A stretch of 39,474 nucleotides of DNA from Flaviramulus sp. (lineage in GTDB: Bacteria > Bacteroidota > Bacteroidia > Flavobacteriales > Flavobacteriaceae), in the NCBI RefSeq assembly GCF_013001275.1, contig NZ_JABDMV010000127.1, forward strand, positions 1 to 39,474, written 5' to 3'. A program made the position numbers and the translations under genes. Below, piece by piece: positions 26,078 to 33,984 of this stretch. A model generated the notes under the pieces. That model saw only the letters and a list, made by a program, of their open reading frames with translations, made no database searches and was not told the origin of the DNA. Position 1 is the first letter of the stretch. Each line of letters opens with the position of its first letter.

Positions 26078-26770
26078 ATGACCAAAATAAAAGTCATTAT
26101 TCCTGCTTTTAATGAAGCTGATTCTATTGCGCACGTAATTAATGATATTCCAACTATTGTAGATGAAGTAATTGTTGTTAGTAATAATTCAACCGACCTT
26201 ACTGAAATTAATGCCAAAAAAGCGGGTGCTACAGTTTTAATCGAGACAAAAATGGGTTATGGGAATGCTTGTTTAAAAGGCATGAGTTACATTTCGAAAC
26301 AAAATGAAAAACCAGATATAATTGTTTTTTTAGATGGTGATTTTAGCGACTACCCCGAAGAATTAACAAAATTAGTTACACCAATTATAGATGATAATAT
26401 AGATTTTGTAATTGGTGCTCGCGATAAAAATTTAAGAGAACCTGGTTCTATGACAAAGCCTCAAGTATTTGGTAATTGGCTAGCAACCAGTTTAATGCGT
26501 TTGTTTTTTAATGCTAAATATACAGACCTTGGCCCCTTTAGAGCTATTAAATACGAAAAACTTTTAGCCCTTAATATGGAGGATAAAACCTATGGTTGGA
26601 CCGTAGAAATGCAACTAAAAGGACTTCGGCAAAAACTCAAATATACTGAAATACCAGTAAATTACAGAAATAGAATTGGTGTTTCTAAGGTGTCTGGTAC
26701 GGTAAAAGGTGCTATATTTGCAGGCGTAAAAATCTTAGGTTGGATTTTTAAATACAGCATAAAAAAATGA
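26078..26770 (+). CDS. GT2 glycosyltransferase, polyprenyl-phosphate type
   Basis: 230 residues, GT2 fold without membrane helices: VIIPAFNEADSIAHVI, VVSNNSTDLTE, FLDGDFSDYPEEL (metal site) and IPVNYRNRIGVSKVSG near the end. It resembles dolichyl-phosphate mannose or polyprenyl-phosphate glucose synthases, which load a sugar on a lipid carrier for a membrane glycosyltransferase. Such an acceptor enzyme is present 3 kb downstream (GT-C gene at 29506), so the two may cooperate. Its stop overlaps the next start in the sequence ATGA, indicating translational coupling with the second GT2. The sugar cannot be told. Confidence 0.9.
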   Translation: MTKIKVIIPAFNEADSIAHVINDIPTIVDEVIVVSNNSTDLTEINAKKAGATVLIETKMGYGNACLKGMSYISKQNEKPDIIVFLDGDFSDYPEELTKLVTPIIDDNIDFVIGARDKNLREPGSMTKPQVFGNWLATSLMRLFFNAKYTDLGPFRAIKYEKLLALNMEDKTYGWTVEMQLKGLRQKLKYTEIPVNYRNRIGVSKVSGTVKGAIFAGVKILGWIFKYSIKK

Positions 26771-28257
26771 TTTTAGAAACAGTAATTATAATTATTTACA
26801 CCATAGCATTAGTGTTAATTTTCATGTATGCGTTGGCACAACTAAACCTATTGTTTAATTATTTGTCGTCAAAAAAAATAAAAGACAATTGCGAAAAATT
26901 TGATTTATCTAATCCCAATGAAATTCCTTTCGTAACAATTCAATTACCCGTTTATAACGAAATGTACGTTATGGAAAGGTTATTAGACAATATTGCTAAA
27001 ATCGATTATCCTAAAAACAAACTTGAAATTCAAGTGTTGGATGATTCAACGGACGAAACTGTTGAATCGACGGGTCAACATATTAAAAATTTACAGGAAA
27101 CTGGATTAGATATACAGCACATAACAAGAACAGACAGATCTGGTTTTAAAGCGGGCGCACTCAAGGAAGGGTTGAAAATTGCTAAAGGTGAATTTATTGC
27201 TATTTTTGATTCAGATTTTTTACCACAAAAAGACTGGTTAAAACATACAGTCCCTTATTTTAAAGACGACCAAATAGGTGTTGTACAAACACGTTGGGGT
27301 CACATTAATCGCAATTATTCTATACTTACAAGAATTCAAGCATTTGCTTTAGATGCCCATTTTACTTTAGAGCAGGTAGGCCGAAACAGTAAAGGGCATT
27401 TTATAAACTTTAATGGTACAGCAGGGCTTTGGAGAAAAGCGTGTATTATTGATGCTGGAAATTGGGAAGGAGACACACTAACAGAAGATCTTGATTTAAG
27501 CTACCGTGCTCAATTAAAAAACTGGAAATTTAAGTATTTAGAAAATGTTGAAACTCCAGCAGAACTTCCTGTAGTTATAAGTGCAGCAAGATCACAACAA
27601 TTTAGATGGAATAAAGGTGGTGCCGAAAATTTTAAAAAAATGCTTTGGCGCGTATTAAAATCTAAAAATATATCATCAAAAACCAAAGTTCACGGGTTAC
27701 TGCATTTGTTAAATAGTACTATGTTTTTAAATGTACTAATTGTAGGTGTGTTAAGCATTCCAATGTTGTATATTAAAAACGAATATGCCCACTTGAAACC
27801 TTATTTTTATGTAATGAGCTTCTTTGTATTAAGCACCATCATATTTTTTATATGTTATTGGTTTATGTATAAAAACACATATGGTAGTGGCTTTAAAAAC
27901 TTTATTCGATACATCGGAATGTTTTTTGTGTTTTTTTCTATAGCGATGGGCTTTTCACTACACAATTCCATTGCGGTTCTAGAAGGACATTGGGGTAAAA
28001 AATCAGAATTTGTTCGTACACCAAAATTCAATATTAGTAAGTATAAAGACAATTGGAAAAACAACAAATACATGAAAAAAAATGTATCGATCCACGTTAT
28101 TTTCGAAGGTCTGCTTATGCTTTATTTCGGTTTTGGAATGTACAGCGCATTTATTGTGGGCAACCAAGGTGGCGATTTTGGTCTCTTTCCTTTCCATCTT
28201 ATGCTTTTTATAGGCTTTGGTTATGTTTTCTTTAAGTCTTTATTTTCGAAAGTTTAA
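26767..28257 (+). CDS. Membrane GT2 glycosyltransferase, cellulose-synthase-like
   Basis: 496 residues. One N-terminal helix (about 1-27) is followed by a processive-type GT2 domain with QLPVYNEMYV, VLDDSTDET, FDSDFLPQKDW, TEDLDLSYRA and QQFRWNKGG (the QxxRW motif of cellulose and chitin synthase-like enzymes). Four or five C-terminal helices follow (about 315-395 and 440-495). It probably builds a beta-linked polysaccharide or glucosyl/mannosyl product at the inner membrane, as plant CslA/CslC relatives do. No BcsB-like partner or PilZ domain is seen. It is translationally coupled to the preceding GT2. Confidence 0.9.
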   Translation: MILETVIIIIYTIALVLIFMYALAQLNLLFNYLSSKKIKDNCEKFDLSNPNEIPFVTIQLPVYNEMYVMERLLDNIAKIDYPKNKLEIQVLDDSTDETVESTGQHIKNLQETGLDIQHITRTDRSGFKAGALKEGLKIAKGEFIAIFDSDFLPQKDWLKHTVPYFKDDQIGVVQTRWGHINRNYSILTRIQAFALDAHFTLEQVGRNSKGHFINFNGTAGLWRKACIIDAGNWEGDTLTEDLDLSYRAQLKNWKFKYLENVETPAELPVVISAARSQQFRWNKGGAENFKKMLWRVLKSKNISSKTKVHGLLHLLNSTMFLNVLIVGVLSIPMLYIKNEYAHLKPYFYVMSFFVLSTIIFFICYWFMYKNTYGSGFKNFIRYIGMFFVFFSIAMGFSLHNSIAVLEGHWGKKSEFVRTPKFNISKYKDNWKNNKYMKKNVSIHVIFEGLLMLYFGFGMYSAFIVGNQGGDFGLFPFHLMLFIGFGYVFFKSLFSKV

Positions 28258-28275
28258 TTACATTATCTAACAAAA

Positions 28276-29340
28276 CTAAAACCACTTTTTCTTCTTAAAA
28301 AATAATAGCATTATAATGGCTATTAATATCATCAAGGACCACATTATGAAGTAACTGTATTTAAAAGATAATTCTGGTAAATACTCAAAGTTAGTTCCGT
28401 AAATACCTGCAATAAATGTTAGTGGTATAAAAATGACTGAAAATACAGTTAAAAATTTCATGATATCATTCAACTTACTACTAATCGTAGTATGATAAAT
28501 ATTAAGCTGGTCTGACAAAATCTCACGATAATCATCCGAAGCTTCATTTGCTTGACTAATATTATCCTCAAGCTCTTTAAAATGAAGATATGTGCTTTCA
28601 GTAATTAAATCGGTGTCAGTTTTGGCCAAAGAGAAAATCATTTCTTTAGCAGGCTTTATGCTTTTACGTAAAAAATTTAAATCACGCTTATAATTATTAA
28701 TTTCATTGATAACTTTCTGATCAGGATTAAGTAAAAGATTTTCTTCTAATGTTTCTATTTTTTCTCCTAATAAACTAAGAACATATAAATAATTATCTAC
28801 TACTATATCAAGTAATGCAAATGCTAAATAATCTGTGCCACCGTTTCGTATTCTTTTTTTCTGTTTTCTAATTCGTTCTCTAACAGGCTCAAACACATCT
28901 CCTTTTTGTTCTTGAAAAGATATTAAAACAGATTTTGTAAGAATCAAACTTAAATTTTCCACTATGGTTTTTCCAGTAGTTTGGTCTTCACGAAGCATTT
29001 TGATAGTAATTAACGTACAATTGTCATATTCTATAACTCTAGGCCGTGCTTCAGTATTTAAAACCTCTGCCATAACCAATGTATCAAGATTAAATGCTTT
29101 CGTAATTTCTTCCATTATTATGGTGTTGTGAAGCCCATCTACATTTAACCAAGTAACGGTGTCTTTATACTGAAACTCACTTACTTCTCGAACTGTTTTT
29201 ACGGCATCCTCTTTTAAATTAGTTGCATCAAAATCGATAATGCGTAGTAAAACTTGTTCAATTTTTTGTGTGCCACGAAAAATTAAATCATCAGGGGAAA
29301 GCCCTATTTCCTCCTTTTTCTTCTTTATGAATCTGGTCAT
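28276..29340 (-). CDS. corA: CorA-family magnesium/cobalt transporter with GTN motif
   Basis: 354 residues from ATG at 29340 (MTRFIKKKKEEIG); longer in-frame starts have no conserved sequence. The protein has the acidic/basic cytoplasmic funnel with a long helix (about 200-290), then two C-terminal helices. The first ends in LTFIAGIYGTNF, where CorA normally has YGMNF; here the selectivity-loop triplet is Gly315-Thr316-Asn317. The short end KKKKWF after helix two is typical of the family. GMN changes often reduce or shift metal selectivity in studied CorA proteins, so the ion is uncertain. The gene stands alone, convergent with the GT2. Confidence 0.9.
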   Translation of the reverse strand: MTRFIKKKKEEIGLSPDDLIFRGTQKIEQVLLRIIDFDATNLKEDAVKTVREVSEFQYKDTVTWLNVDGLHNTIIMEEITKAFNLDTLVMAEVLNTEARPRVIEYDNCTLITIKMLREDQTTGKTIVENLSLILTKSVLISFQEQKGDVFEPVRERIRKQKKRIRNGGTDYLAFALLDIVVDNYLYVLSLLGEKIETLEENLLLNPDQKVINEINNYKRDLNFLRKSIKPAKEMIFSLAKTDTDLITESTYLHFKELEDNISQANEASDDYREILSDQLNIYHTTISSKLNDIMKFLTVFSVIFIPLTFIAGIYGTNFEYLPELSFKYSYFIMWSLMILIAIIMLLFFKKKKWF

Positions 29341-29446
29341 GTGATTGTTCAAAATTACTTTAATGTTTTTTGATACAACAAAGTACAAAATATAGTTCTG
29401 AATCTTCATTTTAATTGGGGATAAACAAAAACACACTTTATTCAAA

Positions 29447-29470
29447 AAAAGGAATTGTATAATTCCTTTT
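29447..29470. repeat. Perfect inverted repeat upstream of corA
   Basis: AAAAGGAATT / AATTCCTTTT, 10 bp per arm with loop GTAT. It lies between the divergent corA and GT-C genes. Read on the minus strand it is followed by seven Ts, like a terminator, ahead of corA. It could insulate corA from read-through, or be an attenuator or operator. Confidence 0.5.
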
Positions 29471-29505
29471 AAAATTCTACTAACAAATAATATTATATTT
29501 GGAAT

Positions 29506-30858
29506 ATGCTTTTAAACTCAGCTCTTTTTAAAATCTACAAAGCTCCAATTTTATTAATAATTGCTAGTATAATATGTTACGCAATCTTCGCTTATGATTT
29601 GATTCGAACTGACTATTTAAAACTAGTCTCCCTTTATTTTGCGCTGTTTATTCTATTTTTCAAACTTGTTCAAATATTTAAGCATAATATTAAAGGGCTA
29701 ACTTATATTTCATTTGGTATAAGGGCTATTTTTATTTTATCTATACCTAATTTATCACAAGATTTTTACCGCTTCATTTGGGATGGCAGAATGATTATTG
29801 AAGGAATTAATCCTTTTTTATTCACGCCATATTCATTTATTGAACAGAACGAATTCCCAATTGCGCAAGCGCAAGAATTATTTATTGGAATGGGAGAATT
29901 AAATGCGAGCCATTTTTCTAATTACCCACCTTTAAACCAACTCTGTTTTTTAATAGCGGCATTATTTTCAAGTAAAAGTATTTTGGGATCGGTAGTAGTG
30001 ATACGTTTACTTATTATCGCTGCTGATTTTGGAACGTTACATTTTGGCTTTAAACTATTAGATAAACTGAGTTTACCTGCACACCATATATTTTGGTATA
30101 TTTTAAATCCTTTTATAATAATAGAGCTAACAGGGAATTTACATTTTGAAGGGTTAATGATTTTCTTTTTAGTCTGGGGTTTATATTTATTACATATTAA
30201 TAAATGGAAATATTCAGCTGTAGTATTCGCGTTATCAGTTTCTGTAAAATTAATTCCATTAATGTTTTTACCATTACTTTTTCAAAAATTAGGTTGGAAA
30301 AAAAGTATTGGTTTTTATACTATTACCGGACTTGTAAATTTATTACTTTTTCTTCCTTTTTATTCTACTGAATTTGTTCAAAACTATACAAATACCGTGG
30401 CATTATGGTTTCAAAATTTTGAGTTTAACGCAAGTTTGTATTATATAGCGAGAGAAGTAGGGTATACATTTCGAGGAAGAAATGAAATTGCTATTATTGG
30501 CTCTTACATTCCTAAACTAGTAATTATTTTCGTTTTGATTCTTACTTTTTTAAGAAAAAACAAAACAACAAAACAACTTATTACTGCAATGTTATTAGTA
30601 TTGACGTTTTACTATTTTACTGCTACAACAATTCATCCGTGGTATGTGGCTACACTCCTTTTACTTTCAGTGTTTACAAAGTATAAATTTCCATTAGTCT
30701 GGAGTTTTGTGATTATTTTAAGCTATTTGGCTTATTTAAATGTTAATAAAGCAGATAAGGCTGAAAATTTATGGATAATTGCATTAGAATATGCAATAGT
30801 TTATGGTGTGTTTTTCTGGGAAGTCCTAATAAAAAAGGCTCCCAAACTGGAAGCCTAA
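29506..30858 (+). CDS. GT-C type membrane glycosyltransferase (mannosyltransferase-like)
   Basis: 450 residues, almost wholly hydrophobic, with about ten to twelve helices. The loop after the second or third helix has SQDFYRFIWDGRMIIEG followed by NPFLFTPYSF, where the acidic residue fits the catalytic Asp of GT-C enzymes that take sugar from polyprenyl phosphate. FSNYPPLNQL and TIHPWYVATLLL are further conserved loops. Similar flavobacterial proteins are annotated as mannosyltransferases. It probably uses a lipid-linked sugar, maybe made by the DPM-like GT2 at 26078. The start ATG lies only 4 bases after a TATATTTG box (29494-29501), so either the mRNA is nearly leaderless or that box is chance. 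Confidence 0.8.
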   Translation: MLLNSALFKIYKAPILLIIASIICYAIFAYDLIRTDYLKLVSLYFALFILFFKLVQIFKHNIKGLTYISFGIRAIFILSIPNLSQDFYRFIWDGRMIIEGINPFLFTPYSFIEQNEFPIAQAQELFIGMGELNASHFSNYPPLNQLCFLIAALFSSKSILGSVVVIRLLIIAADFGTLHFGFKLLDKLSLPAHHIFWYILNPFIIIELTGNLHFEGLMIFFLVWGLYLLHINKWKYSAVVFALSVSVKLIPLMFLPLLFQKLGWKKSIGFYTITGLVNLLLFLPFYSTEFVQNYTNTVALWFQNFEFNASLYYIAREVGYTFRGRNEIAIIGSYIPKLVIIFVLILTFLRKNKTTKQLITAMLLVLTFYYFTATTIHPWYVATLLLLSVFTKYKFPLVWSFVIILSYLAYLNVNKADKAENLWIIALEYAIVYGVFFWEVLIKKAPKLEA

Positions 30859-30867
30859 TTATTTTTT
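30831..30867. terminator. Bidirectional terminator, GT-C / small-protein genes
   Basis: On the minus strand AGGCTTCC and GGGAGCCT pair (8 bp, one T-G wobble) around AGTTT and are followed by TTTTTT, a good intrinsic terminator for the small gene at 30911. On the plus strand the same stem is followed by TAATTATTTTTT, so it can also end the GT-C transcript. It overlaps the last codons of the GT-C gene. Confidence 0.8.
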
Positions 30868-30910
30868 ATGAAAAAATATGATTCTTAAACTTTCTTACGA
30901 GATGAACAAT

Positions 30911-31285
30911 TTACAATTTTTCTAACTGAGTAATAGTATTTATTTCGTTTTCATCTTCAAAACCATCACCGTCTGTAAAAACATCAATTACCGTAGTAAA
31001 TGAAACTTTAAATTTTGAACCAACATGAGTTTCCGAATTTAAGTCAAATGCTTCTAAGACTTCAGAATTAATGTTTTGAAAGGTAATTGTGTATTCATCA
31101 TCATTTGTGTTTTTAGCTATAAAATTATAGCCATAATCTTCATGTCCATCATAAACTGCTGTTATAACTTTCGTGTCTTGAACAACGCAATCAGTAATAC
31201 TTGAAATTGTTGCGTTTGTAAAACTAGTGAATGATAATACTACAATTAAAAGACTACCTAGCATTAATAAATAATTTGATTTCAT
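30911..31285 (-). CDS. Small exported protein of unknown function
   Basis: 124 residues with a clear signal peptide (MKSNYLLMLGSLLIVVLSF, cleavage near residue 25). The mature part is short, acidic and rich in Asp/Glu towards the end. I do not recognise a family. Its core, with DEYTITFQNINSEVLEAFDL, aligns well with the proteins at 32078 (EDQIISFKNINNEIIEAVEV) and 31841 (VLKQYDL...FRITF), suggesting related small domains in the same neighbourhood. A strong terminator follows at 30836-30867. It may be a single-gene unit; 134 bases separate it from the VOC gene upstream. Confidence 0.75.
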   Translation of the reverse strand: MKSNYLLMLGSLLIVVLSFTSFTNATISSITDCVVQDTKVITAVYDGHEDYGYNFIAKNTNDDEYTITFQNINSEVLEAFDLNSETHVGSKFKVSFTTVIDVFTDGDGFEDENEINTITQLEKL

Positions 31286-31369
31286 TTGGATTGTATTTAA
31301 AAGTTAAATTGAATTAATTTATCGGAAAAATCTACCCAAAGTCCGAATTGCTTATGTAGTCTTACTTTA

Positions 31370-31385
31370 AAACTACAAGTAGTTT
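31370..31385. repeat. Short palindrome between the VOC and small exported gene
   Basis: AAACTAC / GTAGTTT with only AA between the arms. It may be an operator or the remains of a terminator after the VOC gene. There is no clear T-run. Confidence 0.3.
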
Positions 31386-31419
31386 GTGATTATTTTACTA
31401 CTTCAAAAAAAATTTTAAA

Positions 31420-31830
31420 TTATGAATTAAACATGTCATTTGAATTATTAAAATTCTTAAATTCTAACATATATTCGTTCGGATCTTTTATGAAAAATGA
31501 TGTGTGCTCACCAACTTTATCTTTTAAAAATGTACTTTCAGTAACCAACTCTAAATTCTGTGATTTTAATTTTGAATGAATTGTTTCCCACGTTTTAAAA
31601 TCTAAAATAATTCCGAAATGAAAAGATGGTAAAATTTTACCTTCAAAAACATAGTTAGGATTATTAAAATTAAATTTTCCTGCTTTTATAAATGTTATTT
31701 GATGACCAAATAAATTTACATCAATCCAATTTTGTGTCATTCTTCCAAAAGAAGCTCCAATATTGGTGTAAAAACTTTTTGTCTCCTTGACACTGATGCA
31801 AGGCAAGGACATGTGAAAGGATGTTTGCAT
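31420..31830 (-). CDS. VOC (glyoxalase/bleomycin-resistance fold) protein
   Basis: 136 residues. Two beta-alpha-beta-beta-beta repeats are visible: SLPCISVKETKSFYTNIGASFGR at the start and the closing FFIKDPNEYMLEFKNF, where a metal-ligand Glu would fall. FHFGIILDFKTWETIHSKL lies in the middle. Function within the VOC superfamily (glyoxalase, dioxygenase, antibiotic binding) cannot be decided. It lies 10 bases after the 73-residue protein and is probably in the same transcript as the small acidic proteins. Confidence 0.8.
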   Translation of the reverse strand: MQTSFHMSLPCISVKETKSFYTNIGASFGRMTQNWIDVNLFGHQITFIKAGKFNFNNPNYVFEGKILPSFHFGIILDFKTWETIHSKLKSQNLELVTESTFLKDKVGEHTSFFIKDPNEYMLEFKNFNNSNDMFNS

Positions 31831-31840
31831 AAAGCTTATT

Positions 31841-32062
31841 TTAAATGGGTTTTAAACTCTCTACTCTGTAAAAAACGTCATCGCCATCTTCATCCTCAAC
31901 AAACGTGATTCTGAAGTCTTGATCAACTAAACTTTTATCATTTTTTAAATCATATTGTTTTAAAACTCTGGGATGAACATCTTCAAATACCAACTCTTCT
32001 CCATTCTCAAACCAAAACTTGTAATAACCGTTTTTGTAAGACTTAAAAACAGCTGTTCTCAT
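31841..32062 (-). CDS. Small protein related to its neighbours, 73 residues
   Basis: A compact protein without signal peptide: GYYKFWFENGEELVFEDV, then VLKQYDLKNDKSLVDQDFRITF, an acidic EDEDGDD and a basic end. Its pattern Gly-Tyr-x-Phe, Asn, Val-Leu-x-x-(Phe/Tyr)-Asp-Leu and Phe-basic-(Ile/Val)-(Thr/Ser)-Phe matches the exported 124-residue protein at 30911. I recognise no named family. Small beta-rich domain is likely. It starts 15 bases after the 108-residue gene, so they should be co-transcribed. Confidence 0.75.
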   Translation of the reverse strand: MRTAVFKSYKNGYYKFWFENGEELVFEDVHPRVLKQYDLKNDKSLVDQDFRITFVEDEDGDDVFYRVESLKPI

Positions 32063-32077
32063 AATACTTATTTTTTA

Positions 32078-32404
32078 TTAATTATTGTCGTCGTCCTCAT
32101 CTTCTTCGTTTAAATCCGGGTCTTGTACTGCATCTGGATCATCTTCTTCAAAATCTTCATAATCATCTTCATCATAATTTTCCATTGTCACGGCAAGTTT
32201 AGTACTTACTTTAACTAAATACTTTGTGTCTTCAGTAATTACTTCCACGGCTTCAATAATTTCATTGTTTATATTTTTGAATGAAATTATCTGATCTTCA
32301 TCATAACCATCAGGATATCTATCAACTAATAAGGCTAAGATTTCTGGGGTAAGTTTTTTAAAATCTACAATAACACGTTTTAAATTATCGTTTCCTTTTT
32401 TCAT
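32078..32404 (-). CDS. Small protein with a highly acidic tail
   Basis: 108 residues. Residues 1-70 form a folded-looking part (RVIVDFKKLTPEILALLVDRYPDGYDEDQIISFKNINNEIIEAVEV). The last ~35 residues are almost only Asp, Glu and Asn, with a Pro-Asp pair, a strongly charged disordered tail of the kind seen in nucleic-acid mimics, chaperone-like proteins and some small flavobacterial cytoplasmic proteins. No signal peptide. Its core matches the 124-residue exported protein. Function unknown. It is first of the 32404-to-31420 run. Confidence 0.75.
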   Translation of the reverse strand: MKKGNDNLKRVIVDFKKLTPEILALLVDRYPDGYDEDQIISFKNINNEIIEAVEVITEDTKYLVKVSTKLAVTMENYDEDDYEDFEEDDPDAVQDPDLNEEDEDDDNN

Positions 32405-32458
32405 TTAATTCAGTAAAAATGTTTCAATATTTGTTTTAAAGATACTATTTATTGATAA

Positions 32459-33982
32459 TTATTTTCTAATAACATCATAAAAATCTTTTCTTCTATCTTT
32501 TAAATTTTTAACAGCTCCAAATGAGTGGAGCTCTCTTAATAAACTTATATCGACATCGGCCACCAATATCATTTCTGTGTTTGTAGTAGCTTCTGCTTTA
32601 ATACCACTACTCGGAAATGAAAAATCGCATGGAGTAAATACCGCTGATTGTGCGTATTGTATATCCATATTATTTACATTAGGCAAGTTACCTACACTTC
32701 CCGAAATAGCTACATAACATTCGTTTTCAATGGCACGTGCTTGTGCGCATAAACGCACACGAGAATACCCATTTTGCGTATCGGTTAAAAATGGCACAAA
32801 AAGAATATCCATACCTTCATCAGCTAACAGGCGTGATAATTCCGGAAACTCAGAATCGTAACAAATTAATATGCCTATTTTTCCGCAATCGGTATCAAAA
32901 GTTTGCAACTTATTACCTCGTTGCATACCCCAAACTTTAGCCTCATCTGGTGTAACATGAATTTTTTCATATCGCTCTATACTACCATCTCTTTTGCATA
33001 AATAACCTACATTATAAAGTTTATCATCCACAACTTCTGGCATACTTCCAGAGATAATATTGATATTATACGATATAGAAAATTGTTTCAGTTTATTAAT
33101 TATCGTTTCAGTAAATTTTGCTAATTCCCTTATGGCATCGGACTCTTTCATATGATTAAATTCCGCCATTAATGGTGCGTTAAAAAACTCTGGGAAAACC
33201 GCGAAATCCGATCGATACGCAGACACACTATCAATAAAATATTCTACTTGTTGCATCAACTCTTCCAAACTCTTATAACTACGCATTTGCCATTGTATAA
33301 GCCCTAATCTAACGACGGTTTTTATGGTGCTCGCCTTTTTATTAGGTTTGGTATAGTAAATATTATCCCACTCCATTAAAACCGCATATTCATTTGATGC
33401 AGTATCGCCTTCTAAATAACCTTTTAAAATTCGTACTGGATGAAAGTCGTTTGAAATTTGAAAGTTTAATACTGGGTCATTAATTTCTTTACGCTTTACT
33501 TTTTCAATGTATTCTTTTGGCGAAAACTCTTTATGCTTATGGTAATTTGGCATTCTACCTCCAAAAACGATGCTTTTTAAGTTTAAAGTTTCGCATATTT
33601 CTTTCCGGTAATCATATAGACGTCTTCCTAAACGTAACCCACGATATTTTGGTTTTATGAAAACATCAATCCCATAGAGTACATCGCCATCTGGATTATG
33701 GTTTTTAAACGAATCTCCTGCAATAATGTCTTCATAAGTATGCTCGTCATCAATTTTATCATAATCTACAATTATCGATAATGCGCAACCTGCTATGTCT
33801 CCATTTATTTTAATAATCACTTGCCCTTCTGGGAACATAGAAGTTAAATCTTCAATATGATGTTTCTTCCAATAAGAGGTAAGCACACCTCCGTAAGATT
33901 CTAAAGTCGCTTCTTTAAGCTCTTCAAAATCATTTACTGTTAAGTACTTAAGCTCTATGTTTTCAATTTTTTTTGTATCCAT
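32459..33982 (-). CDS. Fusion of GNAT acetyltransferase and carbon-nitrogen hydrolase
   Basis: 507 residues with two domains. Residues ~10-205 are a GNAT acetyltransferase with the acetyl-CoA loop RGLRLGRRLYDY (114-125). Residues ~222-500 are a nitrilase-superfamily hydrolase with the complete Glu-Lys-Cys triad: Glu265 in FPEFF, Lys340 in YEKIHVTPDE and Cys374 in ICYDSEFPEL. The fusion is a known flavobacterial architecture. It is the last gene of the polyamine operon, 2 bases behind the deoxyhypusine-synthase-like gene, so amide or carbamoyl hydrolysis and N-acetylation of a polyamine are plausible. Agmatinase makes putrescine directly, so an N-carbamoylputrescine amidase role is not strictly required. 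Confidence 0.92.
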   Translation of the reverse strand: MDTKKIENIELKYLTVNDFEELKEATLESYGGVLTSYWKKHHIEDLTSMFPEGQVIIKINGDIAGCALSIIVDYDKIDDEHTYEDIIAGDSFKNHNPDGDVLYGIDVFIKPKYRGLRLGRRLYDYRKEICETLNLKSIVFGGRMPNYHKHKEFSPKEYIEKVKRKEINDPVLNFQISNDFHPVRILKGYLEGDTASNEYAVLMEWDNIYYTKPNKKASTIKTVVRLGLIQWQMRSYKSLEELMQQVEYFIDSVSAYRSDFAVFPEFFNAPLMAEFNHMKESDAIRELAKFTETIINKLKQFSISYNINIISGSMPEVVDDKLYNVGYLCKRDGSIERYEKIHVTPDEAKVWGMQRGNKLQTFDTDCGKIGILICYDSEFPELSRLLADEGMDILFVPFLTDTQNGYSRVRLCAQARAIENECYVAISGSVGNLPNVNNMDIQYAQSAVFTPCDFSFPSSGIKAEATTNTEMILVADVDISLLRELHSFGAVKNLKDRRKDFYDVIRK

Positions 33983-33984
33983 GA

